Assembly (NCBI GenBank): GCA_963762575.1
Contig: CAVXLL010000016.1
Span: 340,882-404,881, forward strand
Direction: 5' to 3'
Source: AP-15 sp963762575
GTDB taxonomy: Bacteria; Pseudomonadota; Alphaproteobacteria; ATCC43930; CGMCC-115725
Length of the DNA stretch: 64,000 nucleotides
The notes beneath the pieces were generated by a model that made no database searches, was not told where the DNA came from, and saw only the letters and a list, made by a program, of their open reading frames with translations. How positions within the stretch are numbered: position 1 is the stretch's first letter; every line of letters begins with the position of its first letter. Below are positions 22,227-30,498 of this stretch, one piece after another. A program made the translations under genes and the position numbers.

Positions 22227-22862
22227 GTGCGAGAGGCGAGACGAGCCGAATGGTTGGCCTATTACTCTCGTAAGCGGATCATACACCAGTGGACCCAACT
22301 CCATTTGCTCGGGGCTACCGATTGCTGCACCGTGCTCGAAATCGGGCCGGCTCTCGGGCTCGTTACCAGCCTGCTCGTCAACATCGGCTACGACGTAACT
22401 ACACTCGACAGAGGGCCGCGGTCATTCGCCTACCCGAATGTTCCCCATCTCGAAAAGGACATCTGCGAACTGCGGTCCGACGAGATTGCCGGATATGACG
22501 CGATCCTCTGCTGCGAGACGCTCGAACATATCGAATGGGAGCGCGTCGGCTCCGTCCTCACTATGTTCCACGAGAGTGGAGCGAAATCCCTGATCGTCTC
22601 CGTCCCCTATATGGGCTTCCAGGTCTTTATCGAGCTCTACGCAAACAGCAGCACGCTCAGGCAGTATTTTTCAATGAAGAAACTCCTCTGGAGAAAGCAT
22701 TTCCGACCAGAACGGGCCGGCGGACACCAGTGGGAATTAGGATACAAGGGGTACCCTTTGGATCTGTGGGAGCAGCGCCTCAAATACAGTGGATGGTCGA
22801 TCGTAAGTCGGGATTTCACCGAACATTGCCGCTCCGTGTTTCACCTATTGAAGGCCAAGTGA
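22227..22862 (+). CDS. Class I SAM-dependent methyltransferase
   Basis: A 211-residue putative methyltransferase. Motif I reads VLEIGPALGLVTSLL near residue 36, motif II VTTLDRG near residue 57, and a YDAILCCETLEHIEW segment near residue 90 matches the post-motif region of the methyltransf_11/23 families. The GTG start at 22227 gives this length, but an in-frame later start is possible. Base composition looks slightly less GC-rich than neighbours. Its last 22 bases overlap the convergent ATP12 gene. The substrate is unknown. Confidence 0.75.
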   Translation: MREARRAEWLAYYSRKRIIHQWTQLHLLGATDCCTVLEIGPALGLVTSLLVNIGYDVTTLDRGPRSFAYPNVPHLEKDICELRSDEIAGYDAILCCETLEHIEWERVGSVLTMFHESGAKSLIVSVPYMGFQVFIELYANSSTLRQYFSMKKLLWRKHFRPERAGGHQWELGYKGYPLDLWEQRLKYSGWSIVSRDFTEHCRSVFHLLKAK

Positions 22863-23560
22863 GCTCCGGCTCGCAGCAGCGTTTTGAATTGCCCCACGGC
22901 CTCGATGTCTGCCGCTAATTCGCGGCGGCGCGCAGCCTGCTCGAAATCCTCGCCCCACCCCTCGATCTGGAAGCTTTCATCGAGCTGCGAGGCGGCGAAG
23001 GCTTGCTGCGCATCGAGTTGCCCTTCGAATAATGCCAAAGCGATGATCAAGGAGCCGCAGGCGGCAGTCGCCACGTGCAGGGCCGTAAGAGCAAAGTCAT
23101 CCTGCTCGGCCACGGCCGCGGCAAAGGCGCGAAGGCTCGCCGGCGACTGGCTCTTCGGGATGACGCCGGTGGTGACCACAAGCGGCGCGTCATAGCGCAA
23201 CACCGCCCAATCGATCAGCGGTTGCCAGACCTCCTGTTGGCGGGCGGCGAGCGCCGGCGGATTAGCCGCCCGATAGCAGACGAGATCGGTCGCGGCATAA
23301 TTGGCCAACTGCCGGATGATAGCCTCGCGCTGCGTCGCCACCCGATCGACGGTCGTCGTGGCAAACCGCGTCAGCGGCATCGCCGCCGCCCGAACCTCTG
23401 TCTCTTGGGCGTTCCATTCTTCGGCTATGGCCGCCGCCAGTGCTTCGCTTGGTACGAGCAGATCGCGCTTGCCCGGCGTCTTGATCGGCTTGCCGTCGAG
23501 AGTGATGGCGTAGCCGCCAGCCCTCTTTGCAGGCTCGGCCTTTTGATAAAACCGCCTCAT
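22841..23560 (-). CDS. ATP12 family chaperone (F1-ATPase alpha-subunit assembly)
   Basis: A 239-residue protein of the ATP12 family, found in alphaproteobacteria and mitochondria, where it helps assemble the F1 sector of ATP synthase. The N-terminal strand block GGYAITLDGKPIKTPGKRDLLVPS and the IAEEWNAQ motif near residue 45 are diagnostic. AMPLTRFATTTVDRV, near residue 60, and ATDLVCYRA, near residue 92, follow. The start codon overlaps the stop of the rluA-type gene as TGATG, so translation is likely coupled. A GTG at 23563 is an alternative start. Confidence 0.9.
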   Translation of the reverse strand: MRRFYQKAEPAKRAGGYAITLDGKPIKTPGKRDLLVPSEALAAAIAEEWNAQETEVRAAAMPLTRFATTTVDRVATQREAIIRQLANYAATDLVCYRAANPPALAARQQEVWQPLIDWAVLRYDAPLVVTTGVIPKSQSPASLRAFAAAVAEQDDFALTALHVATAACGSLIIALALFEGQLDAQQAFAASQLDESFQIEGWGEDFEQAARRRELAADIEAVGQFKTLLRAGAHLAFNR

Positions 23561-24543
23561 CACGCCACATCCAGTTCGACGAAAGGGTCCTCCACATCAC
23601 CCGCAAAGCCGAAAAATTCCCAAACTCGCCGCATATGTGGCGGAAGCGGGGTCGTCACCTGCAACCGGCCGCCGCGGGGATGCGGCATAGACAGGCTTCG
23701 TGCATGCAGGTGGAGCCGACGCGGTCCGGGAACGCCCGCCAAGTGGGCCGCCGCCTCGCCGTATTTAAAGTCGCCGAGGATCGGCGTGCCGATCGCGGCG
23801 CAATGGACACGCAGCTGGTGGGTGCGTCCGGTAACCGGCATCAAAGCGAGCCAGCTCGCCTGCGTCCCGGCGGCGTCGATCACCTGGTAATATGTGATGG
23901 CGCGGCGGCCCTCCTCGGTGTCGGGCCGGACGCGTTCGCCGCCATGCCCGGGCAATTTCGCGAGCCGCAGGTCAATGCGGCCTTGAGCTAATTTCGGTCG
24001 CCCGACGACGACGGCCCAATAGATCTTGCGCGTCGTCTTCTCGCGAAACGCCCGGGTCAAAAACGCGGCCGCCGCAGCGGTGCGGGCAATGACGAGAATG
24101 CCGCTCGTCTCCTTGTCGAGCCGGTGCACGAGGCGCGGGCGCTCGGCGTTTCCGAAACGCAAGCCGTCGAGGAGCCCATCGACGTGCCGCTCCGTCGCGG
24201 TGCCTCCCTGAACCGCCAGCCCCGGAGGCTTGTTGAGGACGATGACCACCTCGTCGCGGTGCAGGATCGCTGATTGCAGCATGGCCTCGTCCGCCGGCCG
24301 CGGCTGCGGTCGCACGGGCCGAGGCGGCAGCGCCAACTCACGCGGCGGAATGCGGATCGCCTGGCCCGGACCTACGCGATCGCTCGACCGCGCGCGCTTG
24401 CCGTCGACACGGATCCGCCCGGTGCGCAGCAGCTTTTCGAGCTGCCCGTGCCCCAGACCGGGATAATGGCGCTTGAACCAGCGGTCGAGGCGGAGAAAGC
24501 CATCGCTGCCATCGACGGTTACGGTTTCGTCGGCCTCGGTCAT
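23560..24543 (-). CDS. RluA family pseudouridine synthase (RluC/RluD-like)
   Basis: A 327-residue RNA pseudouridine synthase. An N-terminal S4 RNA-binding domain (LDRWFKRHYPGLGHGQLEKLLRTGRIRVDGKRA, residues 19 to 51) precedes the catalytic domain. The catalytic aspartate is in RLVHRLDKETSGILVIAR near residue 150, and the GRTHQLRVHCAAIGTPILGD block lies near residue 247. The ATG overlaps the rarA stop as ATGA and the stop overlaps the ATP12 start, forming a tight three-gene operon. Most members modify 23S rRNA; the exact position cannot be assigned from sequence alone. Confidence 0.93.
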   Translation of the reverse strand: MTEADETVTVDGSDGFLRLDRWFKRHYPGLGHGQLEKLLRTGRIRVDGKRARSSDRVGPGQAIRIPPRELALPPRPVRPQPRPADEAMLQSAILHRDEVVIVLNKPPGLAVQGGTATERHVDGLLDGLRFGNAERPRLVHRLDKETSGILVIARTAAAAAFLTRAFREKTTRKIYWAVVVGRPKLAQGRIDLRLAKLPGHGGERVRPDTEEGRRAITYYQVIDAAGTQASWLALMPVTGRTHQLRVHCAAIGTPILGDFKYGEAAAHLAGVPGPRRLHLHARSLSMPHPRGGRLQVTTPLPPHMRRVWEFFGFAGDVEDPFVELDVA

Positions 24544-25853
24544 TGCGCTGTCGTTACTGTGCGTTGGCGCAGCTTGTCCCAATATTCGAGCCGTTTCTTG
24601 ATCTCCCGCTCAAAGCCGCGCTCGCCCGGCGAGTAGAAATTGCGCCGCGGCACCCCGTCCGGAAAGTAATTCTGACCCGAAAAACCTTCCTCGGTGGCGT
24701 GGTCGTAAACATAGCCTTTGCCGTAGCCGAGGTTGCGCATCAGCCGGGTCGGCGCGTTGAGGATGTGCATCGGCGGCATCAGGGAGCCGGTCTCTCGCGC
24801 CATGGCGCGGGCTTCTCCGTACGCCTGATACCCGGCGTTCGATTTCGGCGCCGTGGCGAGATAGATCACGCATTGCGCGATCGCCAGCTCGCCTTCCGGC
24901 GAGCCGAGCCGCTCGTAGGTGTCCCAGGCCGCGAGCGCCTGCACGATAGCTTGCGGATCGGCGAGGCCGATATCCTCGACAGCCGCCCGTGTGAGCCGCC
25001 GCAATATGTAGATCGGGTCCTCGCCGCCGGCCAGCATCCGCGCGAGCCAATAGAGCGCCGCATCAGTATCCGAGCCGCGCAGCGATTTGTGCAACGCGCT
25101 GATAAGGTTGTAGTGACCTTCCTGGGCCTTGTCGTAGAGCGGCGCCCGGCGCTGCACGAGCTGGGCGAGCTGGTCGGGCCCGAGCGGCTGCTCTGTCTGG
25201 AGCTGTGCAATCTCCTCAGTCAGATTGAGCAAGAACCGTCCGTCGCCGTCTGCCATCGCGCGCAGGGCGGTCCGGGCTTCGTCGGTCAGCGGCAGCTCAC
25301 GATTCAAGTAGTTTTCGGCCCGCTGCAGGATAATTTCGAGATCATTGTCATCCAGCCGGCGAAGTACGAAGACCTGAGCACGCGACAGCAACGCTCCGAT
25401 CAGCTCGAAGGATGGGTTCTCGGTCGTTGCGCCGACGAGCGTCACCGTGCCGTCCTCGACAACCGGCAGAAAGGCATCCTGTTGGGCGCGGTTGAAGCGG
25501 TGGATCTCGTCGACAAACAGAAGCGTGCCTTGGCCCAGCGAGCGGCGCTTCTTCGCCGCGTCGAACACCTTGCGCAGATCCGCCACTCCGGAAAAGACGG
25601 CCGATAACGGCTCAAAGACGAGATCGGTGCCCGATTTGGATAGTTCTTGGGCCAGGAGGCGCGCGATCGTCGTCTTGCCGCAGCCCGGCGGGCCCCACAG
25701 TATCATCGAGGAAAGCTGCCGATTCGCCACCATGCGGCCGATTGGACCCTCGGCGGCGAGCAGAGGGTCCTGACCGACGACTTCGGCCAGACTGCGCGGG
25801 CGCAGCCGGTCGGCGAGCGGCCGCGGCGCTTGGCTTTCGAACAGGGAGCCCAT
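24540..25853 (-). CDS. rarA: Replication-associated recombination protein A (RarA/MgsA), AAA ATPase
   Basis: A 437-residue AAA+ ATPase acting at stalled replication forks. The start MGSLFESQAPRPLADRLRP is typical. Walker A is ILWGPPGCGKTT near residue 52, Walker B is LLFVDEIHRFN near residue 110, sensor 1 is LVGATTENPSF near residue 140, and the C-terminal tetramerisation region contains RGSDTDAALYWLARMLAGGEDP and the QNYFPDGV motif. The ATG at 25853 removes an unconserved 24-residue extension. Its stop codon overlaps the pseudouridine synthase start. Confidence 0.95.
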   Translation of the reverse strand: MGSLFESQAPRPLADRLRPRSLAEVVGQDPLLAAEGPIGRMVANRQLSSMILWGPPGCGKTTIARLLAQELSKSGTDLVFEPLSAVFSGVADLRKVFDAAKKRRSLGQGTLLFVDEIHRFNRAQQDAFLPVVEDGTVTLVGATTENPSFELIGALLSRAQVFVLRRLDDNDLEIILQRAENYLNRELPLTDEARTALRAMADGDGRFLLNLTEEIAQLQTEQPLGPDQLAQLVQRRAPLYDKAQEGHYNLISALHKSLRGSDTDAALYWLARMLAGGEDPIYILRRLTRAAVEDIGLADPQAIVQALAAWDTYERLGSPEGELAIAQCVIYLATAPKSNAGYQAYGEARAMARETGSLMPPMHILNAPTRLMRNLGYGKGYVYDHATEEGFSGQNYFPDGVPRRNFYSPGERGFEREIKKRLEYWDKLRQRTVTTAQ

Positions 25854-26031
25854 CGTATAGACGTATATATGGAGAGCTCGATCATTCCGAAGGCTTCTTG
25901 CCATCGCCTTCGCGATCCGCCCCAACCCCTCAATTCAAGGGGCACAAGAATGATGGTCAACGGCAATTACAACGGCTGGCGCCACGAAGACGCCTGGCTC
26001 GACAATAGCAGGCCCTAACCGCAGCCCCGCG

Positions 26032-26775
26032 CTATTGGGCGATAAATCCCCCGTCGATGACCAGCTCGGCGCCGGTGACGAACGAGGCTTCGTCGGAGGC
26101 GAGGAACAGGACACCGTAGGCGACCTCGATCGGCTCGCCGGTGCGGCGCAGCGGTGTGGCGGCGATCTTGTCGGCGCGCTCGCCAGCGTTGGTCGCGTTC
26201 AGCATCGGCGGCATATAGCCGGGATGAACCGTGTTGACCCGCACGCCCGAGGGCCCGTAGCGTACTGCAGCGGCCTTCGAATAGATCCGCACCGCCCCCT
26301 TCGAGGCATGGTAGGCCGGATGACCGCTGGTGCTGCCGACAAAGCCCATGATCGAGCTGATATTGACGATCGATCCGCCGCCGGTCTTTGCCATTTGCTC
26401 GGCGGCCAGCTTGGTGCCCAGAAAAACGCTGGTCTGATTGACCTCGATGATACGGTGCCAGCCCTCGAGCGCGTCGGGGCTGCCGACCGAGCTGCCGGAG
26501 ATGCCGGCGTTGTTGACCAGAATGTCGAGCCGCCCATAAGCCGCCGAGGTTTTGGCGATCAGAGCGGTCCAGTCGGCCTCGCTGGTGACGTCGATTATCG
26601 CGGCGATGGCCTCGCCGCCGTGGGCGCGGATGTCGGCGGCAACCACCTCGGCATCGCCCCCGAGGATATCGGCGACAACGAGCTTGGCACCCTCCGCCGC
26701 GAACAGCCGCGCCTCCGCTTCGCCCATCCCGTGAGCCCCGCCCGTGACGATCGCAACCTTGTCTTTGAGACGCAT
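26032..26775 (-). CDS. SDR family oxidoreductase
   Basis: A 247-residue classical short-chain dehydrogenase/reductase. The cofactor loop is VTGGAHGMGEAEA near residue 10, DILVNNAGISG lies near residue 82, and the catalytic residues are Ser in VNISSIMG near residue 135 and the Tyr/Lys pair in YHASKGA near residue 150. An acidic residue at the end of the second strand (VVADILGG) favours NAD over NADP. The ATG at 26775 has a GGGAGG site eight bases upstream. The substrate is unknown. The 178 bp toward rarA contain no supported gene. Confidence 0.92.
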   Translation of the reverse strand: MRLKDKVAIVTGGAHGMGEAEARLFAAEGAKLVVADILGGDAEVVAADIRAHGGEAIAAIIDVTSEADWTALIAKTSAAYGRLDILVNNAGISGSSVGSPDALEGWHRIIEVNQTSVFLGTKLAAEQMAKTGGGSIVNISSIMGFVGSTSGHPAYHASKGAVRIYSKAAAVRYGPSGVRVNTVHPGYMPPMLNATNAGERADKIAATPLRRTGEPIEVAYGVLFLASDEASFVTGAELVIDGGFIAQ

Positions 26776-26958
26776 GAAATCCTCCCGGCCTCGGTAGGGC
26801 GCGAATATACCCCATTGGGGGCCAGTGTTAATTCCCCCTCTCCGCCGCCGGCTGGGGAAGAGGGTCGGGTCGAGGGATCCCTGCAGCGGGTTTCGGCTAT
26901 TGCAAGAGGTAACTATAGTGTACTGTAATGGGAGAGCGCTCACGGACGATCGCGAGCA

Positions 26959-28218
26959 ATGAGCCAGCTAATCGCCATGCGCGCGGTCCCGGGCCTTTTC
27001 CTGCTGCTTATTTTCGCCTGGGCGCTTGGTGAGCGGCGGCGCGGCGATTATCCGCGGCACATCCCATGGCGCACCGTCATTGTCGGCCTGGCGCTGCAAG
27101 TGGCGCTCGCGTTATTGCTGCTGCGCCTTCCGCCGGCCTCGCATGTTCTGCTGCTATTGAACCGCGCGGCGCTCGCATTGCAGCAGGCGACCGACCGGGG
27201 AACGGCGTTTGTCTTCGGCTATCTCGGCGGCGGCGCACTCCCGTTCGTCGAGACATCGCCCGGCGCCAGCTTTATCCTCGCCTTCAAGGTGCTGCCGCTC
27301 GTGCTGACGATCAGCGCGCTCTCGGCACTGCTGTATTATTGGGGCGTATTGCAGATGGTCACCCGTGCTTTCGCCTGGGTCTTGCGGCGGAGCATGGGGG
27401 TATCCGGGGCGCTCGCGCTCGGTGCGGCGGTCCACATCTATGTCGGCATGATCGAGGCGCCGCTGTTAATCCGGCCCTACCTCGCACGGATGCAGCGCGG
27501 CGAATTGTTCGCCGTAATGAGCTGCGGCATGGCAGGCGTCGCCGGAACCGTGATGGTGGTCTACGCCACAATGCTCGGCCCCATCATCCCAGACGCGCTC
27601 GGCAATATTTTGATCTGCTCGGTGATCAGCACGCCGGCGGCGCTGGCAGTGGCGGCGCTGATGGTGCCGTTCGTGCCCAGTGAGGACCGTGCCGAGATCA
27701 CCGTCGGCGAGGAGCCGACCGGCGCCTTCGATGCGCTGGTCAAGGGCACCAGGGACGGAGTTGCGCCGCTGGTCGGTATTGTCACCGTGCTGATCGTTAC
27801 CGTGGCACTAGTCGCGCTGGTCAATATGGCGCTCGGCCAGCTGCCGGGTGAGATTACACTGCAGAGGCTGTTCGCGGTCGCCTTCCGCCCGGTGATGTGG
27901 CTGATCGGCGTGCCCTGGGCCGAGAGCGCGAAGGCGGCGGGCCTAATGGGCACCAAGACCGTGCTGAACGAGTTTGTCGCCTATCTGGATCTCGCGAAAT
28001 TGCCGCAGAACTCGTTCAGCCCGCAGTCGCGGCTGATCGTCACCTATGCGCTCTGCGGTTTCGCCAATTTCGGCTCGCTCGGCATCCTGGTCGGCGGGCT
28101 CGGCGCAATGGTGCCGGAGCGCCGTCGGGAGATCACCGAACTCGGCGTGCGGTCGATCGTTTCCGGCACGATCGCGACCTGCATGAGCGGGGCGATCGCC
28201 GGGATGCTGCACCAATGA
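26959..28218 (+). CDS. Concentrative nucleoside transporter (CNT/NupC family)
   Basis: A 419-residue polytopic membrane protein of the CNT family, which imports nucleosides with protons or sodium. Family motifs are IYVGMIEAPLLIRPYLARM near residue 154, MSCGMAGVAGTVM near residue 177, the MGTKTVLNEFVAY motif near residue 325 (GxKxxxNEFVAY) and the YALCGFANFGSLGI motif near residue 361. Around eight to ten hydrophobic helices are visible. It stands alone, divergent from the SDR gene. Ion coupling cannot be decided from sequence alone. Confidence 0.92.
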   Translation: MSQLIAMRAVPGLFLLLIFAWALGERRRGDYPRHIPWRTVIVGLALQVALALLLLRLPPASHVLLLLNRAALALQQATDRGTAFVFGYLGGGALPFVETSPGASFILAFKVLPLVLTISALSALLYYWGVLQMVTRAFAWVLRRSMGVSGALALGAAVHIYVGMIEAPLLIRPYLARMQRGELFAVMSCGMAGVAGTVMVVYATMLGPIIPDALGNILICSVISTPAALAVAALMVPFVPSEDRAEITVGEEPTGAFDALVKGTRDGVAPLVGIVTVLIVTVALVALVNMALGQLPGEITLQRLFAVAFRPVMWLIGVPWAESAKAAGLMGTKTVLNEFVAYLDLAKLPQNSFSPQSRLIVTYALCGFANFGSLGILVGGLGAMVPERRREITELGVRSIVSGTIATCMSGAIAGMLHQ

Positions 28219-28239
28219 CTTGGTGCGGCTGGCGGAAAT

Positions 28240-28428
28240 TTAATCTGCACTAACCCGATGGTCGGCGCAGGCAATGTCTTGCGCAATGGCGTCGTTCACG
28301 CCTCTGCGGTACCCCATCCCGAACCCCACGGCCCAGCCCGCGGCCGCACAGCCGAAGATCAGGAGGCAAATGCGGGCAGCTTCGATAACCCAGACCATTG
28401 AGGTGTCTGCAGAGCGGAGCCAAGTCAT
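28240..28428 (-). CDS. Small single-pass membrane protein, hypothetical
   Basis: A 62-residue product with one hydrophobic helix (IEAARICLLIFGCAAAGWAVGFGMGY, residues 15 to 40) and a short charged tail. I do not recognise a family. Its ATG overlaps the TGA of the upstream small secreted protein gene as ATGA, which implies translational coupling and argues that both are real. It converges on the nucleoside transporter gene with a 21 bp gap. Confidence 0.55.
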   Translation of the reverse strand: MTWLRSADTSMVWVIEAARICLLIFGCAAAGWAVGFGMGYRRGVNDAIAQDIACADHRVSAD

Positions 28429-28640
28429 CTATGCTGAACGCAGGGCCCCCACCACCAATCGCCGCGCCAGTCGCGCCACAGCGCCTGATGCCAGCCGTCC
28501 CCGCAGGCTTGGTCGCCGAGCTCGAAGGACAGGGCGGGACCGAGCGGGAGCCAATTTTCCAGGTTTGGGTTCGGGGCTGCCTGTGCCGATATGGCAGCCA
28601 AAGTTGTCAAGACTGCGAGGATTGGGAAGATCATGCGCAT
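28425..28640 (-). CDS. Small secreted tryptophan-rich protein, hypothetical
   Basis: A 71-residue product with a clear signal peptide (MRMIFPILAVLTTLAAISAQA). The mature part of about 50 residues has two cysteines and a run of tryptophans in CGDGWHQALWRDWRGDWWWG, so a single disulfide is plausible. The ATG at 28640 has a GGAGG ribosome-binding site five bases upstream. It is translationally coupled to the small membrane protein gene. I cannot name a characterised family; short GWH-containing periplasmic peptides are common in alphaproteobacteria. Confidence 0.65.
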   Translation of the reverse strand: MRMIFPILAVLTTLAAISAQAAPNPNLENWLPLGPALSFELGDQACGDGWHQALWRDWRGDWWWGPCVQHR

Positions 28641-28711
28641 TTCAGCCTCCGGGGGGAACGGAAGACAGTCTGCACGAAAAACAATTGACACAACCTGAAC
28701 GGGCTTAATAT

Positions 28712-28962
28712 AAGCACTACGCCCGTTATGAGGTGCAAAAGAAGGGAGAGCGGCCAGCGGGCCAGCTGAGCTATCGGTCAGGATATTGCGGGCGGACGCT
28801 GATGACGCGGACCGGCAAGCTGGAGCTGCGGGTGGCCGCAGGATCGGGCGGGGCGGCTCTCGCGAGACCCTGTACCACGAGCCGCGCCCTGGCCGAAGCT
28901 TGCCTGGGGGGAGCTGTGCTGGTTTACGAGCAGATCAAGTACGCTGCGCTACTGACCTGATA
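28712..28962 (+). pseudogene. Remnant of an IS256 (mutator-type) family transposase
   Basis: The segment reads RYEVQKKGERPAGQLSYRS followed by GYCGRTLMTRTGKLELRV, which matches the N-terminal region of IS256-family transposases (YRSGYY-RTLITRVGKLELRV in intact members). After LRV the frame shifts by one base and continues as PQDRAGRLSR, again matching the family. Homology then fades. There is no start, no DDE catalytic core and no visible terminal inverted repeat, so this is a short fossil. Confidence 0.55.
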
Positions 28963-29360
28963 GACGAGCCCCCGGTCACGGTGGGCTGTCTTCGGTGCCC
29001 CGGGCACTCGCGGTTCCAGATCAGACCGAGCAACCGCGTTAAAATCATTCGCGGGAAAATTTTTTTGAAACGCCTGCCGTCCAACACGATTAATTTTCAT
29101 AGGAGATCGAAGAAATCATGCGGAGAAAGGCCCAGTCCAATGGACTAGCGGATTGAGGAGACCTTTGTCCCGGGTCGTACTGATGGTGGTCGGAAGAGAT
29201 CGCTGACGAGGCCGTTGTCTACGGGACGGGCAACTGACGCCCATACAGTAATAAACGTCGCGACCTGAGGGCGCTAGTGCAGACAAGGGTTGATGGGCGC
29301 CGGCCATCTCGTCCCGGCTTGGCTTTCAGTCTGGGGTTCGATCAGAAAAATTTTTTCGAC
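28963..29360. other. Stretch without a supported gene upstream of the ctrA leader
   Basis: About 400 bases between the transposase remnant and the CRP-like palindrome contain no credible coding frame. Two A/T tracts (around 29050-29065 and 29346-29357) stand out against the GC-rich background. No homology to a known RNA was recognised by eye; an unannotated small RNA cannot be excluded. Confidence 0.5.
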
Positions 29361-29397
29361 AGTGTGACGAAGGTCACACTTCACGATCACGAAGTGT
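29361..29397. promoter_or_regulatory. CRP/FNR-type palindrome overlapping a second hairpin, upstream of ctrA
   Basis: Bases 29361-29380 form a perfect 8+8 inverted repeat with a GAAG spacer. Within it lies TGTGA-N6-TCACA, an exact match to the CRP consensus half-sites. A second inverted repeat (ACACTTC at 29376-29382, GAAGTGT at 29391-29397) overlaps its right arm, so in RNA the two stems would be mutually exclusive. It sits about 360 bp upstream of the ctrA start codon. The CRP assignment is inference from consensus. Confidence 0.55.
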
Positions 29398-29627
29398 CCG
29401 AATGATCGTCAGGCTCGCGGACGCGAGTCGCGAAACGGAGGGGGTTTGATGTCTTTCACGCTCGAGTTTCGGATGCCGGAAGAACCGGAGGCTTTCCGCG
29501 GGATCGGAACAAATCGGGGCTTTCCGCCGATGGGCGCGACTGACTGTCCCAATGGAAAGAGCTTCGAGGGACCTCGTCAACGATCCCGCAAAAGCCCAGG
29601 CAGCATTCGGCACGATGCCCCGATCGC

Positions 29628-29692
29628 GAGTCTGAACACCTCTGAATTACCAGTAAACGACTTGTTAACTAATTCTGGTAATTCTGATTAAC
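29628..29692. promoter_or_regulatory. Probable ctrA promoter/operator region
   Basis: The region holds a GAGTC (GANTC, the CcrM methylation sequence) at 29628-29632. It also has a perfect 10 bp inverted repeat (GAATTACCAG at 29644-29653, CTGGTAATTC at 29675-29684) and two TTAAC CtrA-type half-sites at 29665 and 29688. It ends 45 bp before the ctrA ATG. In Caulobacter, ctrA transcription is controlled by CcrM methylation and CtrA itself, so these elements fit autoregulation. Full TTAA-N7-TTAA sites are not present. Confidence 0.5.
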
Positions 29693-29736
29693 CAAGGCCC
29701 GCCGGCATAACAACCGGCCGAAACCCGGAGGTTCTA

Positions 29737-30486
29737 ATGCGCGTGCTTCTAGTCGAGGACGATGCACAAACCGCAGCCAGCATCAAGATGCTGCTGATTA
29801 ACGAGAATTTTATCTGTGATACGACCGATCTCGGGGAGGATGGCCTAGAGATCGGCAAGCTCTACGATTACGACATTATCCTCCTTGATTTGATGCTGCC
29901 GGACATCGACGGCTATGAGGTGCTTCGGCGCCTGCGCGCCGCGCGGGTTCGCACGCCGATCCTGATCCTCTCGGGTCTGGCCGAGCTCGATCACAAGATC
30001 AAGGGGCTGGGGTTCGGCGCCGACGACTTCCTGACGAAGCCCTTTGATCGGCGGGAGCTGATCGCGCGCATACAGGCTATTGTGCGCCGATCGAAGGGCC
30101 ACTCTGAATCGACGATCCGGACCGGGAAGCTGGTCGTCAATCTCGACACCCGTGTCGTCTCGGTCGACGATCAGCCGGTGCATCTCACCGGCAAAGAATA
30201 CGGAATCCTCGAACTGCTCAGCCTGCGCAAGGGCACGACTTTGACGAAGGAGATGTTTCTCAATCATTTGTACGGCGGTATGGACGAGCCCGAGCTCAAG
30301 ATCATCGACGTTTTTGTGTGCAAGCTGCGCAAAAAGCTCGCCCAGGCGACGGGTGGCAGCCATTATATCGAGACGGTATGGGGCCGCGGCTATGTTCTGA
30401 GGGATCCGATGCCGATGCCCGGGGCTCCGATAGCCAGCGCCAGCCCCGATATGTCGGCCGCGCGGCGCAGCACGGCGGCAGCATAG
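29737..30486 (+). CDS. ctrA: Cell-cycle response regulator transcription factor CtrA
   Basis: CtrA is the essential OmpR-type master regulator of the alphaproteobacterial cell cycle, motility and division. The 249-residue product has a receiver domain with acidic pocket VEDDAQ, phospho-acceptor Asp in ILLDLMLPD near residue 51 and the TKPF lysine near residue 103. The DNA-binding domain includes the near-invariant HLTGKEYGILELLSLRKG and TLTKEMFLNHLYGGMDEPELK segments and ends YIETVWGRGYVLRDP. The C-terminal tail of about 25 residues is Ala/Pro-rich and variable. A GGAGG sequence lies upstream of the ATG. It converges on chpT with a 12 bp gap. Confidence 0.96.
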   Translation: MRVLLVEDDAQTAASIKMLLINENFICDTTDLGEDGLEIGKLYDYDIILLDLMLPDIDGYEVLRRLRAARVRTPILILSGLAELDHKIKGLGFGADDFLTKPFDRRELIARIQAIVRRSKGHSESTIRTGKLVVNLDTRVVSVDDQPVHLTGKEYGILELLSLRKGTTLTKEMFLNHLYGGMDEPELKIIDVFVCKLRKKLAQATGGSHYIETVWGRGYVLRDPMPMPGAPIASASPDMSAARRSTAAA

Positions 30487-30498
30487 CGGCCCAATCAG

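Noticed and set aside
25950..26018. A 22-codon frame (MMVNGNYNGWRHEDAW...) between rarA and the SDR gene
   Set aside because: Vaguely recalls short NGWR-containing proteins, but is too short and has no clear ribosome-binding site.
26832..26864. CCCTCTCC...GGAAGAGGG inverted repeat upstream of the SDR gene
   Set aside because: Arms match imperfectly with a bulge; probably a relic of the same repeat class seen at 19988, but not strong enough to list separately.
29449..29691. An 80-codon frame with a GGAGGGGG site that runs into the ctrA promoter
   Set aside because: The product shows no conserved pattern and its end overlaps promoter elements; possible leader peptide, but support is too thin to annotate.
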